Source of the DNA: Acanthamoeba sp. SK_2022b
Taxonomy: Eukaryota > Discosea > Longamoebia > Acanthamoebidae
Assembly (NCBI GenBank): GCA_027943245.1
Contig: JANDJZ010000365.1
Span: 1 to 47,324 of the forward strand
DNA length: 47,324 bases
Direction: 5' to 3'
The first letter of the stretch is position 1. Each line of letters begins with the position of its first letter. Below the pieces are notes generated by a model. The model saw only the letters and a list, made by a program, of their open reading frames with translations. It did not search any database and had not been told where the DNA came from. Positions 22,730-33,601 of this stretch are shown here, one piece after another. Made by a program: the position numbers and the translations under genes.

Positions 22730-22762
<33 letters not shown>

Positions 22763-23953
22763 TTTACGCCGAGTGATTCCGAGCACGAATGATGGTTTTT
22801 TTTTCAAGGTCTCTGATGAGATATTGTTTTAAAATCGATACCTCTTGACGACATCAATCCAAAACTGATTGCTCGCGTTTTATTTATTTTATTTTGTTAT
22901 TTAATTATCTGAAGAAGTCTCCGTGCTCGCCTTTCTCTCTTTCTCTATCTCTTTGCTTTTCTTTTATTATTTTTAATAATTGGAAAAAAAATAGGGACCG
23001 AGACTTCCAGAGGCCCGGCGGTCGCCCGGCGAGGGAGCCGCTGCCGGCCCCGACGGAGGAGGAGGAGCGAGAGCGGGAGGAGCGCAAGAAGGCGCTCGAG
23101 GAGAAGCGCAAGCAGGCCGCCGCCGCCAACCCCTTTGGCGACGCCAGGCCCCGCGACGAGCTCGCCGCGCAGAAGAAGCTGCAGGAGCTCGAGGAGAAGC
23201 TGAAGAAGCAGAAGGAGGAGGAGGAGGCCAAGAAGAAGGCCGCCGCCGAGGAGGAGAAGAAGAGGAAGGCCGCCGCCGAGGAGGAGAAGAAGAAGGCCGC
23301 GCCTGCCGCCGCCGCCGCCGCCGCGCCCAAGACCGAGGACAAGTGGAGGAGGGACGCTTCCTCGACCACCGGTGGCCCCAAGGCACGGCCAACTCCGCCC
23401 GACCGACCGCATCTTCTTTAAGAATGGAGCTGACGTGGCATGCGTGTATGCGTGTGGGGGAGGACAGCCTGCTGGCAGGGGCGGGTTCGATTGGAAGGAC
23501 AGGGGCGCGTGGAACGCCGACAAGGGCGCGAAGAGGCCCGAGACCGGCGGTAGGGGCCGGGGAGGCGAGAGGAGGGAGGGCGGCAGGGGCGAGGGCCCAA
23601 GACGAGGCGAGTCGTCGGGCTTTGGCAGCAGGGGCGGCAGGGGCGAGAGCCCCAAGAGGGGCGAGGGCCGAGGCTCGGCCGAGAGCAGGGGCCCCGTCAG
23701 GAAGGAGGCGCCCGCCCCGGCCGCCGCGCCCGCCAAGGCCGCCGCTCCCGCCAAGGGCAAGCAGCCCGCCAAGGCACGGCCCTCCCCAAACACGTGTCGT
23801 TTAACTCCTATTGTGGGGGGGGGGGCAAAGAGCGAAAGCGAAAGCGAAGCTAACGTTTTCTCTCTCCTTTTTGGTTATTGTGTGCAGGAGGAGAAGTCCA
23901 AGGACGGCTCGCCAGCCAACGCCTTTGACCTTCTGGGCGAGGCCGAGGCTTGA
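20857..23953 (+). CDS. eIF4B-like RRM protein
   Basis: Exons from [18 protein letters not shown] to [11 protein letters not shown]. eIF4B stimulates the eIF4A helicase during ribosome recruitment. The N terminus repeats a WADE motif and has SVWGKP. A long low-complexity region follows with about a dozen GYGDR-E/D-G units (21390-21770). A single RRM is present (RNP2-like [13 protein letters not shown]1-like [20 protein letters not shown]), most similar by eye to eIF4B/eIF4H. Next is an Arg/Asp-rich stretch, then [18 protein letters not shown] and an Lys/Glu coiled region typical of eIF4B, and a Gly/Arg-rich tail. The last two introns (23383-23467 and 23774-23887) both have GC donors with the same octamer GCACGGCC. 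An alternative label is a generic RGG/RRM protein. Confidence 0.8.
21390..21770 (+). repeat. GYGDREG-type coding repeat
   Basis: About a dozen imperfect units around GGYGDR(E/D)G within the eIF4B-like gene. The DNA repeat also leaves the opposite strand open for over 200 codons, which is not evidence for a second gene. Confidence 0.9.
23383..23467 (+). other. GC-AG intron (eIF4B-like)
   Basis: Exon CCCAAG, intron GCACGGCC...GGACAG, phase 0. Joins STTGGPK to [14 protein letters not shown] donor at 23371 is a weaker alternative. Confidence 0.65.
23774..23887 (+). other. GC-AG intron (eIF4B-like)
   Basis: Exon GCCAAG, intron GCACGGCC...GTGCAG, phase 0. Joins GKQPAK to [16 protein letters not shown]; the only nearby GT (23801) gives the wrong frame. 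Confidence 0.8.
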
Positions 23954-24238
23954 ACCCACACGCACGCACGCACGCCCGCCGCATGTCCCGACAGGGACAC
24001 GGGAGAGGGCGGTGACCCGAACGCCCCTTGTTGGGGGTGGTTGAGGTCGACATGCCATGCATGCGCGCAACCACGCCACCAAGCGGCGTTCCCGTCACGC
24101 CGTGAACGTTCGCTTTGTTAGTTTAACACCCACCCAATAATGAATTACACAACATATCAATAAAAAATCTAATAACTCTAAATCTATTGGATGGTCATGG
24201 TTGCAATGTAGCTAGCACACTTGGATCTTCTTCTGAGA
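23954..24238. other. Convergent 3' region
   Basis: The 3' ends of the eIF4B-like (plus) and S28-like (minus) genes face each other here. AATAAA at about 24159 suits the plus-strand transcript. No gene seen. Confidence 0.5.
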
Positions 24239-25919
24239 TCAGTTGACGTGGGTGTAGGCCGTCGACTTCCAGCGCTGGATGATCTTGCGGGAGAGGTAGA
24301 CAAAGACCACGGCCGCGACCGACACGCCCAGGATGACGCCGCCCACGGCCGAGAACACGCCCACCAGCGCCATGTCCCCGTCGCCGTGGCCGTCGCCTCC
24401 TCCGTTGCCGCCGCCGCCCGAGGGGACCGTCGGGCAGGTGTCTGGTGATGTGTGATGTGTGATGTGAGTGTCAGAGTGGCCACTGTGTGTGTGTGCGTGC
24501 GTGATGGTGGGCGTCATTTGACACGCGCGCGCTCGCACACGAACCGGGCTGGGTCTGCCAGGACTGGAGGGTGTCGAAAACGCGGGCGCGCGCGCGGGTG
24601 AGGCACGGCGGGTCGGTGCTCGCGGCGGGCGAGAACAGGGACAGGCCCACCTGCGGCGACGCGCAGTCGATCTGCGGATTGTGCCCCGCGCCACACGTCC
24701 ACTCCAGTTAACCGGAGAGAGGCTCCACGCAATCGATCGCGAAGGGGGGGGGGGAGTACCTGGATGATCTGGTTGCCGGAGGTCTTGGTCTTGGACGGGA
24801 CGAGGACGGGGTCGGGTCCTAGAGTGGCGTAGGGATCGTTGGGCGACACCACGAACGCCATGTTGCAGCCCTCCGGCACGCGACCACTAACCCCCCCCCC
24901 CACAACGACAAAACGATTAGCGCTGCGCGCGCACACAAACGACGACGGCGGCGACGACGACCAGGTGGCACACGCACCCAAAGTTGGTGTTGACCTGCGC
25001 GACGTTGGGTCCGTCGGTGGTGAGGTTGGGGAAGAGCTTGTGGCACACCGACAGATACCACTCGGCCGTGCGCTCGACGGGCACCAGACTGTAGGGCGAC
25101 GTCGACGGCGTCTGTTCGCAGGGCGCGCGCGTCGGGTCAGCCGCTCGCTCGCGCGCGTGTGTTGCGGGAGATGCAGCGCGAGCGCGCCTACGTGCCTCGA
25201 ACTGGCCGAGCTGCGTGCACTTGAGGTAGTAGGTGGGCCTGAAGCCGGCCCCCGCATCGGTCATCTTGCCGCCCGTGTCGAGCGCGAAGTCCCACTGCGT
25301 AAAGTTCATCTGAACGCACGCGTGGGCGAGTGTCAGGGACCAGGGCAAGCGCGCACGCGCGCGCGCGCGCGTGAGTGTACCCCGAGCAGGTTGTTGTAGC
25401 CGACAATGAACTTGGCCAGCGCGTCGAGCCTGGTCGTGTTGTCCTTGTCCTTCACGCGCTCGAACGTGGAGCAGAGCTGGGCCGTGGGACAGCAACCACG
25501 CGCGCGCGCAAACACCAAAACGTCAAGCCTAGGGGCGAGGGCGAGGGCGAGGGCGAGGGCGAGGGCGAGGGCGAGGGCGAGGGTACCGTGGAGTAGTCCG
25601 AGTCCATGTTGCCAAAGAGAATGGTGGACACGACGTACATGAATTCGGGGGTGGGCAGCTTCATATCGCTGCCGCATTGTTTCTAACCATGGCACGACAC
25701 GACACGCAAGGGTGAGCGCGCGCGCGGGAACACTGGAGCATGCGTGCAGAGGGGGGGGGTGGTTCACCTGGTAGGCCTCGTTGGCGGTCTCGCTCGCAAG
25801 GGTCCACGAGACGGTCTCGAGCAGGTCGTGGACCACCTTCGCGCACTTGGTGCCTGCAGCCCAAAGCCATCAGCTCGTGTCGTGTGTGTGTGTGCGTGCA
25901 TGTCATGTGCGTGTGTGCG

Positions 25920-25998
<79 letters not shown>

Positions 25999-27265
25999 CG
26001 TGTGTGTGTGCGTGCGTGCGTGCGTGCGTACCGATGGCGGCCTGGTAGGCGAGGTCGTAGGCCGGGTAGCTCTCGACGGCGAGCAGGTGGGGCGAGACCG
26101 CCACCACGCCGAACGCCACGCGGGGCTTCGAGCGCACCCACGTCGCAAAGGCGCCGTCGAACAGCTCCCCCATCACCACCCAGCGCGTCTGTCGACATGT
26201 CGACACGGCACTTTGGCGTCAGGCCTTGTCGCGAGGAGGAGGAGGAGGAGGAAGGCCATGCGCACGTTGTTGGGCAGCAGGGCACTCTTGTTGCTGATGA
26301 AGCTCACGACATCCGCCACACTGCCACCCGCTCGCGCGCGCGTGAGTGATGTGTGTGTGTGCGCGCGCCCGCGTGTGTGCGTGCGTGCGCACTTTTGCTC
26401 GATGGAGTAGAAGCGGAGGTCTTCGGTCAGCACGTCGGGCAAGGGGTAGCTCTTGCCCGCGTATCTGGGCTCGAGGTCGAACACGACAGCTCCTGTCCGA
26501 CACGACGACGACACGAGCCAAGCGTTGGGGTGAGCCTGCGATGCGCGTCGACGAGCGAGAGCGAAAGAGAAAGAGAAGGCACCGAGTTCTTTGGCCCAGG
26601 AGGCAATGGTCGAGGAGTTCCAATCCCCGTCCCAGTGGAACGAATTGATACGCACTGGACAGTGGCCACACACGCACACGCGCACACGCGCACACGCACA
26701 CACGGTCATACATTCACAGAAAACAAAGCAACGCGAGAGGCGGCAACGGGTGGCGAAAACGTACGGATGGCGAGAGGGTGAGCATCGGCCTGCGTGGGGA
26801 CCTTCCACCAGCGCTGGTTTTCCCAGTAGCGCTGGTGGAAAGTTCTCGCGTCGAGGCTGTTGAAGTGATCCACCGCCTGCACAACGCCCGCTCGATCAGC
26901 CCCGAATCCATCGCTCAAAATCATTGAGATTAAATTTCATCTCTTTGAGATTAAATCTCTCATAATAAATGAGATGAAAGAAGGAGATGGCGTGCCTGGG
27001 TGAAGTTGAGAGCAAACTGAGAGTTGGCGGCTACGGCGCCGATGCGACCGCGCGATGCGAACGGGGAGATGGCCGAGGCGCCAGCGAGATTGAGGCAAAG
27101 CAGGAGTCCGGCGGCGGTGGCCAAGAGCGCGAGCGAGTAGGGCACACGAGCGAGGAAGCTCAACGGGCTCGAGAAGCGCGGGACATAGCAGGACGACCCC
27201 GCGAGCCCGCTGAATCCGACCGTCTGGTACCTTGACGTCGTGGTACTTGCGCAAGTCGAAGACAT
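24239..27265 (-). CDS. Membrane-anchored S28-family (prolyl carboxypeptidase-like) pseudoprotease
   Basis: About thirteen minus-strand exons. The N terminus has a hydrophobic signal-like segment (YSLALLATAAGLLLCLNLAGA). S28 landmarks follow in order: VDHFNSLDARTFHQRYWEN; VVFDLEPRYAGKSYPLP, where the family has fveHRyYGeS.P; YSIEQ.VADVVSFI; WVVMGELFDGAFATWVRSK, where the family nucleophile motif is GGSYxGA; LKCTQLGQFET; CHKLFPNL; and SPNDPYATLG, the DPW..L site. The catalytic Ser position holds Leu and the His motif near the end appears to read IDCASP, so only the Asp seems to remain. The C terminus adds a Gly/Asp linker and one transmembrane helix (about 24,270-24,360) with a short basic tail. 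It is likely a non-catalytic surface or endolysosomal protein. Two introns (26877-26995, 25122-25195) use GC donors. The start is uncertain; exon 1 overlaps the duplicated segment. Confidence 0.8.
25122..25195 (-). other. GC-AG intron (S28-like)
   Basis: Minus strand: exon TTCGAG, intron GCACGT...GAACAG, phase 0, joining LGQFE to TPSTSPYSL. A GT four bases inside gives the wrong frame. Confidence 0.75.
25533..25583. repeat. (GGGCGA)n in an S28-like intron
   Basis: About eight perfect hexanucleotide units. Confidence 0.97.
25921..26025. repeat. (GT)n in an S28-like intron
   Basis: A long GT tract that grades into GTGC units near 25995 and 26010-26028. Confidence 0.96.
26877..26995 (-). other. 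GC-AG intron (S28-like, intron 1)
   Basis: Minus strand: exon ACCCAG, intron GCACGCC...GTGCAG, phase 0, joining LNFTQ to AVDHFNSLD. Confidence 0.8.
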
Positions 27266-27842
27266 CTTACCAGTCCTCACCTCCAAAATCAAAGTTTGTT
27301 TCGAACTCCTTTGGAATGTTTTTTTTATAACAAATTAAAAATTGTAAGGTCAAGCCTTGACGGGGAACACAACGAATTCAAAGTACTCACGTCCCTCAAG
27401 GATGAGGTGGAGTGGAGCGCAAGTCAAAGCAGGTGCCGAAGGGAGTTTCGGGAACGAGTCGGCGCAGGCCAGGTCATTGTAGAAAACGGGTCTCCAAAGG
27501 GCACCATCGGAAATGACGTTGAACGATCTGAAAGGAACAGCCGACGAGGGGTACCAAGCGACCCCCTCTGTTTGTTGGCACGTATTCAGAACCCAGCCGG
27601 TCGGGGATTTCACCACACACTGGCCTGCCTTGCACACGCCCTGGCCGTCGGTGGAGTTTTGGCAAAACTGCACAAAACCTGAGGCGGCACTGTCACTGTT
27701 GGCGGGGTACAACTTCGATGTAAAGCTGGCCTGGCCCATCGACGCCAGGATGACAGCTAGAAGAACGAAAGACATTCGCATCGTGTGTGGTGGCAACGAG
27801 TCGTTGAAGAAGTGAGAAGACGAGGGCGCTAAGACAAAACGT
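27226..27842. repeat. Segmental duplication, copy 1
   Basis: Nearly identical to 35712-36327. It contains the start of the S28-like gene and a whole small secreted-protein gene. Both copies begin at a GGTACC palindrome. The main internal difference is at 27344-27362, where copy 1 has extra bases relative to copy 2. Confidence 0.95.
27350..27781 (-). CDS. Small secreted Cys-containing protein, copy 1
   Basis: Single-exon frame on the minus strand. The start was placed at MRMSFVLLAVILASMGQASF, a clear signal peptide shared with copy 2. The mature protein, about 120 residues, has Cys residues in FCQNSTDGQGVCKAGQCVVKS, NTCQQ, DLACAD and LTCAP, so it is probably disulfide-bonded and exported. I recognise no family. 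A TATA-like TATAA lies about 90 bases upstream (near 27,870). It ends FEFVVFPVKA, while copy 2 ends FVVFPGPYNF, because of a small indel at the 3' end. Confidence 0.6.
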   Translation of the reverse strand: MRMSFVLLAVILASMGQASFTSKLYPANSDSAASGFVQFCQNSTDGQGVCKAGQCVVKSPTGWVLNTCQQTEGVAWYPSSAVPFRSFNVISDGALWRPVFYNDLACADSFPKLPSAPALTCAPLHLILEGREYFEFVVFPVKA

Positions 27843-27907
27843 GAGCTTTCGGGCAGCGATTATACCCTTAAAAGGCAATGGCCAAAAGGCCAAGAGGCTT
27901 CTTCTGA

Positions 27908-27995
27908 ATGACGGCCTCGGTCTCCTTGGCATCCGAGGTCACGATGTTGAGCGCGCCCACGCGCTGGCCGTAGAGGCCCATGTTCTTGGCGTACG
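27908..27995 (-). pseudogene. Aspartate aminotransferase exon fragment (left part)
   Basis: These 88 bases are identical to 37051-37138 of the intact gene and cover the exon part around [17 protein letters not shown]. The copy stops in GGCGTACG, where insertion sequence begins. The rest of the exon is missing. Confidence 0.95.
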
Positions 27996-28003
27996 TACGC
28001 CAA
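27986..28003. repeat. Perfect 18-bp palindrome at the insertion junction
   Basis: TTGGCGTACGTACGCCAA spans the junction between the aminotransferase fragment and foreign DNA, and may mark a fold-back repair event. Confidence 0.85.
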
Positions 28004-28297
28004 CACTTCAAGTTGGGGAAGAATATTTAAGGGGCCGTCCGACAGTTATTTCGGTTACCTAAAAAGAAAATCACACAAAAATAGTGATAGGGAACTCAAG
28101 AGGCTATGGATTTTTGCAGACCCAGCACCATTTTTTGTCGAGCACAGGCTCACGAAAACAGGCAGATGGAGTTAAGCTCACCATTGGATTCAGGTCGACA
28201 AGGGTTAAGGTGTTTTGTTGATTTTAATGTCTTCATGGAAGGGAGAAGAGAGGTTTGGTCCCTTGTGGACCTGCTGGTGTTGCTGTTGTTTACCACC

Positions 28298-31067
28298 ATG
28301 AAGCTCACCATACTAGTTGCCCTCTTCCTTGTAGTGCTGGGTATTGTTGCTGGTGGGGCAGACAAACCAAAATACCCCTGTCATCACCCACAGTGTACTG
28401 TTTGGCCAGCTGGGTACTCCACCAGCTCCAATCAGGCCAAACACAAAGCAAAAGAGCACAAAGATTGTGTAACATAGGGTGCTCATGCTGCTTGGTATTT
28501 CCTCTGCACTAGCTTGTGGTTGACTTCTGCCTTGTCCTTCTCTAGCTGATGGTGTGCATGAAAGCAGCCAGCACCAGCACACAAGAAGCCAAAGCAGTGA
28601 AAGCGGAATGAGGGGAAGGAGAAGTGCCAGCATGGGGAATGCAAGCACCAATTTGCCAACCAATCAGCTTTGGTGAAACACATCAACATGGAGCACATGC
28701 AGTGCCAGCATTAGTGCTCTGGGTGTGTGTGGGCACAAGAGTATGAGCAGGCACACTGTGATAAGCAGGATGAGATCAAGTATGCATGGGAAGCAAAGCA
28801 TGCTGCCTTTAAGCAGCAATGTGATGCTACCAAGCACAAGATTGAGGTGAGACTGGACACAGCACAAAGGAGCATCTTGGAATGCCTGGCGAGCTTCACT
28901 GAGCACAACAAAAATGGTACACACAGTGTTATTCCTGGTCGTATTGGTCAGACTCCTAACACTGTGGGAGTGTGGTGACAGACTCTGCTGCACATGTACC
29001 AGGAGAAGAGCATCACATTGTTCATATCCCAGCAGCTGCAGGAGAATCCAACACTCTACGATGAGCTTGGGAATCATCCTCCCCCACTTGAGGACCTCAC
29101 TGCCTACAAGGACCAAATGAGAATCACTGACCATGACCAGCCCATCACCATCAAGACATTTGGGCTGGGGAAGTATGCAAGACTAAGCGCCATCAGGAAG
29201 CAGCAGCACTGTGACAACAAGACTGTGAGCATCCAGCCCATAGGGGCTGCAGGCTATGAGGTCCCCCTCCGCGCCTACCTGCAGCACCATCTGACGCTCC
29301 ATCCACCAAGTGACTCTACAGCCTGTCCTGCTCAAGCTTGTGTTTGATGGCGCCACAATGACATCAGGCAAGCAAAGACAACAAGAGGTAGGAGGGTTCC
29401 AGATCCTTACCCCAGGCAAGCCACTTGCCTCCATCAAGTCCCCCAAGAGCTGCCACATCTTCATCCTCTACATTGGCAGCAAGACTGACAAAGAGCTTCA
29501 TGAGGCCCTGATGACCACAAACAAGGTAATCTTGGTTGTCTTGCATTAGCACAACTGTGGTACTGATCATGATGGTGAGGTGTGTACTGGGGGGCAGGTG
29601 ATCAATGTTCCACAGTGGAGAGAAGATCAACGTGGAAGGCACAGAATACACCATTAAGCCTGTGCTGACATGTGACCTCAAGGCGCTCATGAAGTTGATG
29701 GGCCTCTACAGTGTCTACCACCCATGCTCGTCATGGCAGTGCCCATTCTGCCCAGTAAGCACAACATATCTGTTTAGTGAACAGTGAGTACGGTTGGGGT
29801 TGAGCACATATGGGACAAGTGACACACTGTGCAGATGGCCAGGGCCGACCTGTACAAGAAAGCAACAGAGAGGAATGGGCAAGGGAGGGATACATATGGG
29901 GTTGTTGCCACGCCCATCTTGTCATTGCCACTCCTCTCAATAATCCCCTGCAATCTGCACTGTCTCATGACCAGCATGAAGAAGCTGGTATGCCATTTTT
30001 TAAACTCCAGTACAAGAATCAACACACAAGCTAACAAATGAAGTGAAGTTCACCTTACTTGCACAGGATATCCAAGGGAGCCTGGTGATGGTTGCTGAGT
30101 TTGAGAAGATCCTGCTCAAGGAATGCCAAATCAAGATCCCACCAGCAAAGAAGCTGAAGGGGTGCAATACAACAGTCAAGAGCTTTAGTCAACAGGTCAA
30201 AGCAGCACAGTACCATGTCATCCACAGCATCAGCACTCCCCCATCTCACATGCACATACCACAGGCTGAACTGACCAGACAGTCTGCGCATTCTGCAAAA
30301 GTATGAGCACTTCTTCAACACAATGGAGAAGCATGCAGAGGGGCCAACAAAGGTCTATGTTGCACGTGCTTGCCATGTGTGGGCCACCTATGCCCTGCTG
30401 GCCTCTCTGAGTGCACAGGCAAAGGTGAACATCACTGCTGAGGAGTGGAGAGCAACAGCACTCGAGTTTGGCAAGGTACCTTCTTCTGTGTTGATTTTGC
30501 TGCACCCTCCCCATCTAAGTAATGTGTGCAGGCCTTTGTTCATGCCTACTCAGCTGAGGAGGTGACCACCTATATACACATATTTGTGTATCACTACACT
30601 GAGTATCTCCAGAAGTACAGCAGCATCAAGAAATTCTCAAACTATGCCCTTGAGAGCAAGCACAGTATGTTGAAGTGTATCTTGAAGGACTGCACCTCCA
30701 GCTTCTCAAGGGCGCACCAGAGGTCGTGCATCAAGAGCTGAGTGCTCTAATCCGCCTGGAGAAACATGATGAGAATGAGGAAGAACAGGAGAGGGAGAAG
30801 AAGCAGAATGAGGGAGAGGAGGAGAGCACCACATCACCAGGCACAGCCATGCCTGTCAGGTCAAGAAAGGACCAGACATGGTCAAGCTCAAGCCACGCCC
30901 TCCACCCAGAGAACACTCCACAACATTATGATGGTCATCAGTGTATTGCGTCACACCCATCTGTGTGGGAACTGAATACAATCATCCTTGTTGTAAATGG
31001 CATAATTAAGCTCTGCCACCAAATCCTGCTTGCTCAAATCAAAGCAAATGATGAGGGGGGGGAGTGA
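28298..31067 (+). pseudogene. Zinc-finger plus transposase-like multi-exon gene, decayed
   Basis: Starts around MKLTILVALFLVVLGIVAGG, followed by finger-like modules: YPCHHPQCTVWPAG... with two later His, and KCQHGECKHQFANQSALVKH, a C2H2 finger. After this come LKLVFDGATMTSGKQ, VLTCDLKALMKLMGLYS with PCSSWQCPFCP, GVVATPILSLPLLSIIP, TYIHIFVYHYTEYLQKY and FSNYALESKHSMLKCI. These resemble a transposase-like family seen in many eukaryotes with an RNase H-type D, D, E order (candidate residues: D in VFDGA, D in LTCDL, E in ALESKH). GT-AG introns are plausible at about 29755-29834, 29989-30066 and 30476-30530. In-frame stops near 28.6-28.7 kb and 30.27 kb suggest a dead copy, though alternative splicing could avoid some. 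The C terminus is acidic. The family name is unresolved. Confidence 0.5.
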
Positions 31068-31072
31068 TGATG

Positions 31073-31107
31073 GCTTACTGCAAGCAGTAATGCCAATTAC
31101 CAGAGTG
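31073..31107 (+). repeat. Left terminal repeat of the YR retroelement
   Basis: GCTTACTGCAAGCAGTAATG... matches the reverse complement of 34624-34658 at 32 of 35 positions. Confidence 0.8.
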
Positions 31108-31546
31108 CCTGCTCCATGAGGCGTACAAATCCAACAAGGTCATCTGGAAGGCGGCCATCTCCAGCATCCACCTCCACCCAGAGGCCTACACTGAGTTCAG
31201 CACAGTGATCTTTGCCTTGCTGTACACAATCCACAGCCTGCTCAATGCCTGTAGGGACATCTTCTTCAAAGGTGTCATGGGCGACAACTTCAAGACATGG
31301 AGAGCCTTCCAGGCAGGCAGCATCAGTGCAGATGATTGCAAGGCGGCCATGGAGGTGATGCAGTTCTCAGCAGCCACAAACATGGCCAAGGCAGCTCACA
31401 CCAGGTCCAACTGGCACAGTGGTGCCAAGCAATCATTGTTGCAGGGCAAGAACAACTTGTCATCCAACGGCGGCAATTGCTGCCACTTCAACTGTTTGAA
31501 TAAATCTGAGAGCTGTGGCGTGGGTGACAGCGCTGGCGCCAATTAG
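31103..31546 (+). pseudogene. Gag-like C-terminal fragment of the YR retroelement
   Basis: Open frame beginning at the repeat without an ATG at its start. It contains YTEFSTVIFALLYTIHSLL, DNFKTWRAFQAGSI and a Cys/His pair near the end (NCCHFNCLN). Position ahead of RT and helix-rich composition fit the DIRS/Ngaro first ORF. There is no direct family match by eye. Confidence 0.45.
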
Positions 31547-31814
31547 TGGCCCTCAGTTCTGGTGGAGCTCCCCTTTGGGGAGTCTCTGGCAGTGCGACCT
31601 TCACTGCCTCATTGGCCCAGGCCTTGGCCAGGTCTAGTTCCAGTGGCAGTTCTACCACTTCAATCTCCAGCAATGGCGCTCAACCAAAGTGCATCGCCAA
31701 ACACAGGGCCAAGCTCACCATCCCTGCCCCAGTGGCCAGTTCCCCAGCCAGGCCAGCCAGCTCACCACAGCATGGTGCATGCGTTTCAAGCAAGGCTAGC
31801 CCAGTGCATGAGCT

Positions 31815-32402
31815 TTGAAGGTGCTTCTCCATTGGGCCAGCAAAGGGTTCCACATCCCCCTGTGTGGACACCCCCTGCTGATCAAACAGCGAAACTTCAA
31901 GCTGGACAACCTCCAGCAAGTCTTTGTGGAAGAGGAGATCTCTTGCCTCTTGGAGATCAAAGCGATCTGCCTACTTCTTCCCCATGAGAAGGCGCTCTTA
32001 TCCCCAATTGGAGCTGTGCCCAAGAAATCTGGCTTGATGTGGATGATTGTCGACCTGTGCTTCCTCAACTCCTTTGTGTGCATGCCCAAGTTCAAGTTTG
32101 AAGGTCTCCCTGAATTGGCATTGATGGTGAAGGAGGGCAACTGGTCAGTCATGATTGATTTCAAGGACAGGTTCTTCCACATGGAGGTGGACCCATCCCA
32201 CCAGCACCTCCTTGTGTTTGAGTGGGAAGGCAAGCACTATGCCTACCAAGTGCTCCCCTTTGGGCTCAGCATCTCGCTGTGGGCATTCACCCAATTTGTG
32301 TGCTGCACAATCCACTCACTGCACAACAAGGGCTTGCGCCTGATGGCCTATATGGACGATCTGATTGTCCTGGGCGCCTCAAAGGAGGAAGCAGCAAGCA
32401 GC
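31815..32402 (+). pseudogene. Reverse transcriptase part of the YR retroelement
   Basis: RT motifs in order: SPIGAVPKKSG, MWMIVDLCFLNS, WSVMIDFKDRFFHMEVDP, VLPFGLSISLWAFT and catalytic LMAYMDDLIVL. The YMDD aspartates are intact. The frame ends at an in-frame TGA (32403-32405), and the same frame continues directly with the thumb region, so the stop interrupts one ORF. Confidence 0.85.
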
Positions 32403-32405
32403 TGA

Positions 32406-33566
32406 GATAGAGTCCTTGCCAAGCTTGCTACCTTGGGATGGTCAATCAATGTCCCAAAGTCTGCACTTGAGCTGGCGCAGCAGCAGGAATTTCTCAGCCT
32501 GACCTTCAACACAAGGAGCACCCCAACCTTCCACGTCCCCATGAACAAGATCCACGTGGTGCACCATGATGTGGACTGTCTCCTTTGTGACTTTGAGTCC
32601 AAGGGGTTGGTGCCAGTCTGCCATGTGGCCATGGTAGTGGGCCTCTGCACATCCCTCTCCAGAGTGGTGCTCCCAGCCCCACTCCTCCTGCACAACGTGT
32701 TCCAAGTCATTGTGAGCAGGGAGTCATGGTCCAGCCTGGTCCACCTCTCTTTAGAGGCAGTCCAGGACCTGCTGGAGTGGCGTGACAGCCTGCACATCTG
32801 GGACAGGAACGTGGCAGTGAGGAGGCCCACCAACATTGTCATCACTGACACATCCCTGTCTGGATGGGGCGTGACTTCATCGTGTGGGACGCTTACCTCA
32901 GCAGGCTGGTGGCGCAACAACACTTGCCACATCAACAAGCTCAAGCTATGTGTGGTCTGGAACGCCTGCAAGGCGTTCAACACTCACCTCCACAACAAGG
33001 CAGTCCTGTTCAGGTCCAACAACGTGACAACAGTCGTGTACCTGAACAAGCTTGGCAGGAGGAGTCCTCACCTCATGCAGATAGTTGCCAAGCTCTTCCA
33101 CTGGGCAGCGGTGAATGGAGTCCAGACAAAAGCCGTCTACCTGCTGGGAGCAACAAACAGCAAGGTGGATGCTCTCAGCTGGCTTCACCGCCACCACGAG
33201 TGGCACACTGGGCAGAGGCTTTTCGCCAAACTAGAAGCCAAGTGGGGGCCTCACACAGTCAACTGCTTTGCCTTGGCCAAGAACACGCTGCTGCCCAGAT
33301 TCAACAGCAGGTTCATTGAGCCAGGCATGGAGGCCACCAATGTGCTTCTCCAGCACTGGACCAACAAGAACAACTGGGCGGTGCCACCAGTCACACTCAT
33401 TCCCAGTGTGCTGAACCTGGTGCGTCAGCAACACACAGTGGCCACAATCATTGTTCCTCTCTGGCGTGGCTGCAGGTGGTGGCCCAACCTGCTTGACCTG
33501 ATCATTGATGATCCAGTGGCCATCCCCAACTTGCCGGACAGCTTGCTTTGTTGTGCTAGGCGTTGA
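32406..33566 (+). pseudogene. RT thumb plus RNase H of the YR retroelement
   Basis: Continues in frame with 31815-32402 after one TGA: TLGWSINVPKSALEL (RT thumb), then DIRS-type RNase H: ITDTSLSGWGVTSS, INKLKLCVVWNACKAF, VLFRSNNVTTVVYLNKLGR and GATNSKVDALSW. First and last Asp are kept. The usual Glu of the second motif is Lys (32943-32945) and the Asp of SDN is Asn (33018-33020). Confidence 0.8.
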
Positions 33567-33601
33567 GCAGCCAGAGCTGCTCAGGAACAGGCAGTGGTTG
33601 T

